DNA of 18,858 bases from JAGVVZ01 sp964372465 (GTDB lineage Archaea; Aenigmatarchaeota; Aenigmatarchaeia; CG10238-14). Location of the stretch: positions 1 through 18,858 of the forward strand of contig CAYJRA010000016.1 in NCBI GenBank assembly GCA_964372465.1. Direction: 5' to 3'. A program made the position numbers and the translations under genes. This document shows, piece after piece, positions 13,690 through 18,858 of this stretch (positions are counted from its first letter, which is position 1; each line of letters starts with the position of its first letter). The notes under the pieces are model-generated. The model had not been told where the DNA came from. It did not search any database and saw only the letters and a list, made by a program, of their open reading frames with translations.

Positions 13690-14573
13690 AAAAAACGCCT
13701 ATCGCAATCATAACAGGCTATTTGGGTAGTGGTAAAACTACTTTACTCAGACATATTTTAGAACAATCAAATAAGAAATTAGCTATTTTGATGAATGAGT
13801 TTGGTGTAGTTGGAATTGATAGTAAAATAATCAAAGGGAAAAATGTTGATATGGTTGAGCTTGCCGGTGGATGCGTATGCTGTTCATTGACAGGGGAGTT
13901 TGAAGCTGCAATAAAAGAGATTGTAAAAAAAGTAAAACCCGAAATGATTGTAGTAGAGACTACAGGCGTTGCTGAACCAGACGCATTAGTTTTTGATATA
14001 GAAGAAAATATTTCTGAAGTAAAATTGGATGCTGTCATCACAATGGTAGACTGCGATTCTACGATCAGATTTCCTGACTTGGGGCAGACAGGAAGAATTC
14101 AAATTGAGGTCGCAGATATTCTGATAATGAACAAAATAGATCTAGTTAGTAAAAAACAGATAATTCAAATAGAAAATGGATTAAAAAAATTAAACAAAAG
14201 AGCAGTTATTCTGAAGTCGATAAAATGTGCACTGGATACAAATCTGCTGTTTGGAATGGGTATTGAAAAAGGAATAAAAGAAAAAAAGATTCAACATAAA
14301 ATTGAAGATGTAGAATATTTTGATTACAAGTCAAAGAAATTTTTTGATAGAAATAAATTTGAAGAGATTATAAAAAAATTACCGAGAGGTGTTTATAGAG
14401 CGAAGGGTTTCGTTAGATTTCCTGATGGTAGTTATCTGTTTAATTATGTGGGTGGGAGATATGATTTCGAAAAATTCAAATCGAATGAAACCCAAATAGT
14501 ATTCATCGGAGTTAAAATCAAGAAATTTGAAGAAGAGACTGAAGAAGAGTTAAACAAATGTAGATTAAAATGA
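13686..14573 (+). CDS. COG0523 / CobW-family (G3E) metal-chaperone GTPase
   Basis: A 295-residue G3E GTPase. Walker A GYLGSGKTT (11-19), the metal site GGCVCC with C-x-C-C at C63, C65 and C66, the G3 motif ETTGVAEP (91-98), the NKID base-recognition motif (about 149-152) and a CobW C-terminal domain (RGVYRAKGFV to QIVFIGVKI). COG0523 proteins load metals such as Zn or Co into client enzymes; the client is not set by sequence. Being coupled by ATGA at both ends to a lipoate-fold gene and a cobalamin adenosyltransferase hints at a cobalt or cobalamin-linked client (inference). A GGTGAC site lies 3 nt before the ATG, inside the previous gene. Confidence 0.9.
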   Translation: MKKTPIAIITGYLGSGKTTLLRHILEQSNKKLAILMNEFGVVGIDSKIIKGKNVDMVELAGGCVCCSLTGEFEAAIKEIVKKVKPEMIVVETTGVAEPDALVFDIEENISEVKLDAVITMVDCDSTIRFPDLGQTGRIQIEVADILIMNKIDLVSKKQIIQIENGLKKLNKRAVILKSIKCALDTNLLFGMGIEKGIKEKKIQHKIEDVEYFDYKSKKFFDRNKFEEIIKKLPRGVYRAKGFVRFPDGSYLFNYVGGRYDFEKFKSNETQIVFIGVKIKKFEEETEEELNKCRLK

Positions 14574-15124
14574 AACCTAATATTGGCTCTGGAGATAAAG
14601 GCGAAACATCTTTAATCGGAAAAAGAATCAGCAAAGCAGACCAAAGAATAAATTGCATGGGCATTGCAGATGAATTAAACGCGTTTCTTGGTTTGGTGAG
14701 AGCAAGATTAAATGACGATAGTAGAATGAAAGATATTAATGAAGTCTTAGAAAAAATCCAAGAAGATCTATTCTTAATAGGATCAAATCTAGCCAATGTT
14801 GGAAATTACTCTAATATTAAGAAAATAAATTCTAATCATGTGTATTTTTTAGAGATGGAATTACAGGGGTTTGAGAAAGAATTGGATATGTTAACTAAAT
14901 TCATTTTACCCGGTGGCACGAAATCTGCATCTTTTCTTCATATATCTCGATCTGTCTGTAGAAGATTAGAAAGAGAATTGTATCAGCTAAACAAAAAAGA
15001 AAATGTGGACCAACATATTTTGTCTTATGTTAATAGATTATCAGACTTGTTATTCGAGCTATCAAGAGTTGTTAATAAAAGATCTGGAATAAAGGAGAGA
15101 GAATGGAAAAATACATGCGATTAA
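14570..15124 (+). CDS. ATP:cob(I)alamin adenosyltransferase, PduO type
   Basis: A 184-residue helical-bundle enzyme that transfers 5'-deoxyadenosine from ATP to cob(I)alamin, giving coenzyme B12. Family motifs in order: GSGDKGETSLIGKRISKAD (6-24, ATP loop), GIADELNAFLG (31-41), FILPGGTKSASFLHISRSVCRRLERE (about 111-136) and YVNRLSDLLFELSR (about 153-166). These match PduO/MMAB proteins closely. It is coupled to the COG0523 gene by ATGA and has no Shine-Dalgarno of its own, so translation depends on the gene before. No cobalamin-dependent enzyme or corrinoid transporter is in the window; the client enzyme (for instance a class II ribonucleotide reductase) must be elsewhere. Confidence 0.9.
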   Translation: MKPNIGSGDKGETSLIGKRISKADQRINCMGIADELNAFLGLVRARLNDDSRMKDINEVLEKIQEDLFLIGSNLANVGNYSNIKKINSNHVYFLEMELQGFEKELDMLTKFILPGGTKSASFLHISRSVCRRLERELYQLNKKENVDQHILSYVNRLSDLLFELSRVVNKRSGIKEREWKNTCD

Positions 15125-15303
15125 AAGAAGTTTTATACAAGAAATTTTGAATGGAAAAACCTGCAAGGTTTCATAGTCTTTTAATCGCTGTTAGTTGCCT
15201 ACGAATGTTTGGAGTGGTCGATTTTTATTGCAGCTATATTGTAGGTAAAAAATCAAAGTCGTTATGTTAATATTAAAAACGGGAATTTCCACAGCCACAA
15301 AAA
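15125..15303. other. Convergent intergenic region, no gene recognised
   Basis: This is 179 bp between the 3' ends of the adenosyltransferase operon and the orphan nucleotidyltransferase gene. It holds a weak hairpin AAACC-TGCAA-GGTTT (15157-15171) followed by short T-runs, which could mark transcript ends. No ORF of note, no tRNA-like fold and no C/D-box motif were seen. Confidence 0.4.
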
Positions 15304-15954
15304 TTACCAAATTTCATATTTTTTACCAAATATTACCCTAACTCCACCATAAATATTGTATAAATAGGAAAAGATTTTGTAAAGTTTGGGAATTCTTACA
15401 CTAAAAACATATATCATTATGCCGTCTTCAAGAGTTATGCCCCGTGGTATAGTTTTGAACTTTGATTCGAAGGTTTCTTCATCAAGTTTTCTTTTAGGAT
15501 TAAGATTAGATGTTCTGATCCCTTCCCATACTGACCGTGGTGGAATTCCGACGAACTCTGTATTAAATAAGGAATATTTATACGGTCTTATGTATTTTTT
15601 TGATATTCTTAATTCAATGAACGAATTTACATAATACGAAAAAAACGCTTTTTCAAATCTTCCGATTAAAAGAAATGTAAATGGAATGTGTTCAGACTTG
15701 GTTGTTTCGTACCAACTGAACCCAAATTTTTTGAGTTTTGTTATTTTAAAACCTTCATTTTTAAGGGTAGAAAAAACTAGTTTTTTATTATCTATATCTA
15801 GAAGCAAATCAATATCACCTATTTTTCTATGCGGTGAACCGTTTATTGCAGCTAGTAGAATAGAACCGAGTACCCTATATGTTATTCCAAATCTCTCTAG
15901 TCTTTTTAGAGTTTTCAAAGAATTTTTAATTGCATCAAAATCTTTATCTTTCAT
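15304..15954 (-). CDS. Nucleotidyltransferase-fold protein, family uncertain
   Basis: A 216-residue protein with a nucleotidyltransferase core near the N-terminus: YRVLGSILLAAI with G30-S31, then GDIDLLLD with D47 and D49 as the metal pair, and KLVFSTLKNEGFKITKLKKFG after it. This resembles the broad group of predicted nucleotidyltransferases (AbiEii/MNT-like). The C-terminal part is basic and aromatic (KLYKIFSYLYNIYGGVRVIFGKKY), unlike the HEPN partners of such enzymes, and no HEPN gene or other antitoxin partner lies beside it. Function is unknown; it may modify a tRNA, a small molecule or a protein. It converges with the adenosyltransferase operon. Confidence 0.7.
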   Translation of the reverse strand: MKDKDFDAIKNSLKTLKRLERFGITYRVLGSILLAAINGSPHRKIGDIDLLLDIDNKKLVFSTLKNEGFKITKLKKFGFSWYETTKSEHIPFTFLLIGRFEKAFFSYYVNSFIELRISKKYIRPYKYSLFNTEFVGIPPRSVWEGIRTSNLNPKRKLDEETFESKFKTIPRGITLEDGIMIYVFSVRIPKLYKIFSYLYNIYGGVRVIFGKKYEIW

Positions 15955-16049
15955 CTTAAAAATTATATTGGTTTACTTTATTAAATTTGTTGAAATGAAT
16001 AAGGTGATATTCTATAATAAATCTACACGACGATTGAAACTAATAAGAA

Positions 16050-16763
16050 TTAAACGACACGGTAATAAACCCTTCTATTACTTTTCCCCTTATTCTCTAT
16101 CCCAACTAATTCTATTGTACCAATTTCAGACGTGTTAGCAATTTGTGTACCGCCATCTGCTTGTAAATCAACACCCTCAATTTCAACCAACCTCAATTCT
16201 GATATCTGTGGTGGCAAAGCTTTAGCTAATTTAACGATATCTGGAATTTCCATGGCTTGTTCTCTTTTCATAAAAAAGAATTTAACAGGAATGTGTCTAG
16301 CAACTATTTCATTTGCTTTTTCAAAATATTCCTTAATTTTTTCTCTATCAAAATTCTCTAAATCAAAATCTATCCTTGATTTATCAACACCCAACTGATT
16401 ACCTGTTATTAACGCTCCGGTTTCTTTGTTTATAATAGAACATAAAATATGGGCGGCTGTGTGCATTCTCATTAATAAATATCTCCGTTCCCAATCTATT
16501 ACTCCTCTTACATCATCACCTGTTTTCAAGCCTGTTTCTTCAACTTCGTGGACAATCTCACCTTTTTGTTTTACTACTTTCAAAACTGTAAACTTCTGAC
16601 TATCTGATTTTCTGATTATTACACCAAAATCCATTGGCTGTCCTCCGGATTCAGGATAAAAGGCTGTTCTATCCAAAACAATCTTCTTCCCGTCTTCCAC
16701 TTTAACAATTTTGGCGTCAAATTCCTTCAAATAATGATCTCTGAGATACAATGCTTCTGTCAT
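16050..16763 (-). CDS. alaX: Alanyl-tRNA editing protein AlaX
   Basis: A 237-residue free-standing editing domain, related to the AlaRS editing domain, which hydrolyses Ser-tRNA(Ala) (or Gly-tRNA(Ala)). Landmarks: DRTAFYPESGGQPMDFG (31-47, including the Gly-rich FYPESGGQ motif) and the zinc pair H101-x3-H105 (MHTAAHIL). The third and fourth zinc ligands of the family come from C-G-G-T-H; here the segment is QADGGTQIANT, with Asp203 and Gln207 in those places. The protein is medium size (AlaX-M like). Zinc binding may be altered, or the variant may belong to a subgroup with Asp. It is divergent from archease; a TATA-like stretch at 16788-16800 lies about 25-37 nt from the ATG, fitting leaderless mRNA. 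Confidence 0.85.
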   Translation of the reverse strand: MTEALYLRDHYLKEFDAKIVKVEDGKKIVLDRTAFYPESGGQPMDFGVIIRKSDSQKFTVLKVVKQKGEIVHEVEETGLKTGDDVRGVIDWERRYLLMRMHTAAHILCSIINKETGALITGNQLGVDKSRIDFDLENFDREKIKEYFEKANEIVARHIPVKFFFMKREQAMEIPDIVKLAKALPPQISELRLVEIEGVDLQADGGTQIANTSEIGTIELVGIENKGKSNRRVYYRVV

Positions 16764-16787
16764 GTTGTATAATATAGGAAAAGCAGT

Positions 16788-16800
16788 GTTTTATTTTTAT
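16788..16800. promoter_or_regulatory. Shared AT-rich promoter core between alaX and archease
   Basis: TTTTATTTTTAT lies 25-37 nt from the alaX start (minus) and 32-44 nt from the archease start (plus). It could act as TATA box in both directions within the 68-bp gap. The archease side also has GGTGTC (16823-16828) 3 nt before its ATG. Confidence 0.35.
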
Positions 16801-16831
16801 TGGTTCATATAACAAATACACCGGTGTCTTT

Positions 16832-17260
16832 ATGTCATACAAATTTTTAGAAAAATTATCTCTTGCAGATGTAGCCTTCGAGGCGAAAGGCAAAACATTA
16901 GAAGAAATGTTAGAATCAGCCGCTTTAGCAGTCACAAACACCATGGTAAGAAATGTTAAATCGGTTGAACCTAAAACAAAAAAAATAATAAAAATTATTT
17001 CTGATAATCCGGAAGAATTAACTTTCAATTTTCTTCAAGAATTAATATTCTTAAAGGATACAAAAAAACTCCTATTCTCAAAATTCAAAATAAGGATAAA
17101 TCGTGGCAATAAATTAGAGTTAAATGCAGTTGCAGAGGGAGAAAAATTGAATATGAAAAAGCACGAATTACTAGTAGATGTAAAGGCAGTTACATACCAT
17201 TATTTCAGTGTCAAGAAACTTGGAGAATACTGGAAAGCAATTGTCGTGTTGGATGTTTAA
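16832..17260 (+). CDS. Archease, RtcB activator
   Basis: A 142-residue archease. Family pattern: YKFLEKLSLADVAFEAKGKTLEEM at the N-terminus, LTFNFLQELIFLKD in the middle, then HELLVDVKAVTYHYFSV (111-127) and IVVLDV at the end, where the Asp and His of the family metal site are found (D13, H123, D141). The usual HTAD near residue 10 reads LSLAD, so the His is missing while the Asp is kept. Archease speeds guanylylation of RtcB and allows multiple turnover and other NTPs (established). The gene begins at ATG 16832, with GGTGTC 3 nt before it. RtcB is about 4 kb upstream on the same strand. Confidence 0.9.
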   Translation: MSYKFLEKLSLADVAFEAKGKTLEEMLESAALAVTNTMVRNVKSVEPKTKKIIKIISDNPEELTFNFLQELIFLKDTKKLLFSKFKIRINRGNKLELNAVAEGEKLNMKKHELLVDVKAVTYHYFSVKKLGEYWKAIVVLDV

Positions 17261-17300
17261 AGTATTAATTTATTCAACATTACTTTCATAGCAATAAAAG

Positions 17301-17750
17301 GTGATTCATATTTTAAATGTTGGCGATAGAGCCCCAGATTTTGAAGCGTTGGATCAAAACGGGAAAATGATTCACTTAAATGATTTTAAAGGAAAAAAAG
17401 TGGTGATGTATTTTTATCCAAAGGACGATACGCCAGGCTGCACCAAAGAAGCATGTGAATTCAGAGATTCTATGGAAAAACTACAACAAAAAGGAATAGT
17501 GATTCTGGGTGTTAGTGTTGACGATATTTTTTCCCATAAGGATTTTTCTCAGAAGCATGATTTGAATTTTACATTAATATCAGACGCGGCTAAAAAAATT
17601 TCAAAAGATTATGGTGTTCTAAACGTAACTGGGAAATCAACAAGATCTACTTTCATTATAGACGAAAACGGTATGATAAAACACATATTTCCCAAAGTAA
17701 ACCCGGATGGCCATGCCAAAGAAGTTTTGGAATTACTAAGAAAAAAATAA
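17301..17750 (+). CDS. bcp: Peroxiredoxin, Bcp/PrxQ type
   Basis: A 149-residue peroxiredoxin (146 if the ATT start is right). VGDRAPDF opens the thioredoxin-like fold; FYPKDDTPGCTKEACEFRD holds the peroxidatic Cys (C47) and, five residues on, the resolving Cys (C52) of the Bcp/PrxQ type. It reduces peroxides using a thiol donor. Start: GTG at 17301 overlaps the sequence AGGTGAT (17299-17305), which looks like a Shine-Dalgarno. ATT at 17310 follows it by 4 nt and gives (M)LNVGDRAPDF, the normal Bcp N-terminus. The TATA-like stretch ATTAATTTATTC (17264-17275) fits either choice. A true ATG (17317) is out of frame. Confidence 0.9.
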   Translation: MIHILNVGDRAPDFEALDQNGKMIHLNDFKGKKVVMYFYPKDDTPGCTKEACEFRDSMEKLQQKGIVILGVSVDDIFSHKDFSQKHDLNFTLISDAAKKISKDYGVLNVTGKSTRSTFIIDENGMIKHIFPKVNPDGHAKEVLELLRKK

Positions 17751-17752
17751 AA

Positions 17753-18589
17753 TCATTTTTCAAATTTATATCCTAATTTTTCAAAAATATTCTTCATCTT
17801 TAAACTATCTTGCTCCAACAAGGGACTTTCTGAAATAATTGTAATGTTTGTTTTTCTTTTCAAAATTTCTTTTGCCAAAGGTTCAAAAGAAGGATGAGAG
17901 TTAATGGGAACATGTACATCCACATAAGTTTTCTTTTTTTCATCGAATTTAACGCCTTCAAAATGGGAATGTATTTGATCTAATTTTAATGCTTTTAATT
18001 TATCAAAAATTTCTCCATAATCTATCTTGCCTTTATTTCTTGCGAATAGGTGGGCCCAATCAATATAAGGAACTACTTGTTCACTTTTAATTTCTTTACA
18101 TATGTTTATTACTTCATCTAAAGTACCAAATTGGCTTTCTCGTGCCATCGTCTCAATCCCAAGCTTGACATTTTTTACTCCCATGGATTTCATTCTATCC
18201 AAAATGTCTAGAAATCCATGTTTTGTTTTTTCTAATGCTTGTTCAGAATTTAAACCTGTATAATAAGCAGAATGAATAGCTATTGCTTTTGCGTCCATCA
18301 ATCCTCCTCTATCAGCCGAATCCAATATCATCCTTTTGCTAGCTTCTATGGTTTTTTTATCTTTTGAGCAGAGATTTATGAAATAAGGAGCGTGAACTGT
18401 TAATTGAATGTCTAATCTCTCTGCTAAGTCCCCTACTTCTCTGGCCAATTCCGACTTCATTCTAACTCCATGCACAAATTCACATTCCATAGAATTCAAT
18501 CCAAGCCTGGAAGTTTCTTTTATACCTTCCAAAGTTCCACCTTTTGCTGTAGTTGGTATACCGGCCGGACCCAGATGTATTCTTTGCAA
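17753..18589 (-). CDS. nfo: Endonuclease IV (AP endonuclease, TIM barrel)
   Basis: A 278-residue TIM-barrel protein of the Nfo family, which cuts DNA 5' of abasic sites with three zinc ions. All nine metal ligands can be placed in order: H66 (VHAPYF), H106 (IHSAYY), E146 (IETMARE), D177 and H180 (IDWAH), H207 (IHSHFEG), D224 and H226 (DVH) and E254 (SESP). The length is that of E. coli Nfo. Start is TTG at 18589 preceded by GGTGAT 3 nt upstream (18593-18598), the same arrangement as in S26e. Its 3' end converges with bcp, with only 2 bp between the stops. Confidence 0.9.
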   Translation of the reverse strand: MQRIHLGPAGIPTTAKGGTLEGIKETSRLGLNSMECEFVHGVRMKSELAREVGDLAERLDIQLTVHAPYFINLCSKDKKTIEASKRMILDSADRGGLMDAKAIAIHSAYYTGLNSEQALEKTKHGFLDILDRMKSMGVKNVKLGIETMARESQFGTLDEVINICKEIKSEQVVPYIDWAHLFARNKGKIDYGEIFDKLKALKLDQIHSHFEGVKFDEKKKTYVDVHVPINSHPSFEPLAKEILKRKTNITIISESPLLEQDSLKMKNIFEKLGYKFEK

Positions 18590-18592
18590 TAA

Positions 18593-18598
18593 ATCACC
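18593..18598 (-). promoter_or_regulatory. Shine-Dalgarno that decides the TTG start of endonuclease IV
   Basis: GGTGAT on the minus strand, then TTA, then TTG. No in-frame ATG lies near the family N-terminus, and MQRIHLGPAGIP agrees with Nfo-like starts. Confidence 0.7.
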
Positions 18599-18654
18599 TA
18601 TTAAATTTTAATTATTAATGATTTAATAATAAAAATCATTTATAGGGTTTTGCA

Positions 18655-18812
18655 ATGGTTTTTTTTGATATAAAATTTAACAAAGAAAAAACAATTTAGA
18701 GATTTCTGATAAAAAAACTAGAGAAGTTATTTTGAGTAATGCCAATTTCGGTATAATTTACAAGAAAAATGGAAATATCATAAACACTATAGATGCTAGT
18801 TTTGAAAAATAA
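18655..18812 (+). pseudogene. Small ORF with probable frameshift
   Basis: ATG at 18655 opens MVFFDIKFNKEKTI and then TAG. One base away, another frame reads LEISDKKTREVILSNANFG and onward to TAA at 18810-18812. Adding one base near 18697 would join them into one product of about 52 residues. It may be a decayed gene, a short ORF with a sequencing error, or chance. No family is recognised. The rest of 18590-18858 is AT-rich with no other feature. Confidence 0.3.
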
Positions 18813-18858
18813 TTCAAAGCAGGAAAAATATCAATTTAAAATATAAGAGTCATAATAT

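Noticed and set aside
15125..15303. A small RNA or tRNA in the convergent gap
   Set aside because: Only a weak 5-bp hairpin was found; no cloverleaf, C/D box or conserved RNA motif.
16031..16040. GATTGAAAC, like the end of archaeal CRISPR repeats
   Set aside because: It occurs once, with no spaced copies nearby.

Overview
The window looks like AT-rich chromosomal DNA of an archaeon, most likely a small-genome DPANN-type lineage (inference from gene content, not from a marker tree). The archaeal signs are class III (KG-ISP) type IV pilins, TadA/FlaI-type and TadB/TadC-type pilus motor genes, ribosomal protein S26e, RtcB plus archease, an F420-dependent NADP reductase homologue, AlaX, compact TATA-like promoters, and Shine-Dalgarno sites of the form GGTGAT placed 3-4 nt before the start codon.

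Layout. 1-788 (minus): start of a large secreted protein that runs off the window. 1011-2038 (minus): a MntA/HepT-like pair, a winged-helix nucleotidyltransferase and a HEPN protein, with two identical 20-bp repeats over the first start codon. 2127-3012 (minus): remains of two small secreted or membrane genes, each with a lesion (in-frame TGA; frameshifts). 3015-6256: pilus surface genes, with one minor pilin on minus, two pilins on plus and the TadC- and TadB-like membrane proteins on minus. 6295-8396 (minus): the pilus ATPase, overlapping by ATGA the end of the S26e gene. 8447-9067 (minus): Nudix hydrolase. 9140-12816 (plus): NpdG-like reductase, then RtcB interrupted by a 505-residue intein. 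12862-15124 (plus): a tight three-gene operon of a lipoate-ligase-fold protein that seems to lack its catalytic lysine, a COG0523/CobW metal GTPase, and a PduO-type cobalamin adenosyltransferase. 15304-15954 (minus): orphan nucleotidyltransferase. 16050-16763 (minus) AlaX and 16832-17260 (plus) archease are divergent. 17301-17750 (plus): Bcp/PrxQ peroxiredoxin. 17753-18589 (minus): endonuclease IV. 18655-18812: a small frameshifted ORF.

How it works together. The pilus block supplies the motor ATPase, two membrane platform proteins and at least three prepilin-like subunits; no prepilin peptidase is present here. RtcB and archease, about 4 kb apart, are the tRNA-splicing/RNA-repair ligase and its activator. 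AlaX, Nudix, Bcp and Nfo are housekeeping quality-control functions (mischarged tRNA, damaged nucleotides, peroxides, abasic DNA). The operon at 12862-15124 suggests cobalamin salvage linked to a metal chaperone and an unusual lipoate-fold protein, and is the least explained functional unit. I saw no rRNA, tRNA, CRISPR array or insertion sequence.
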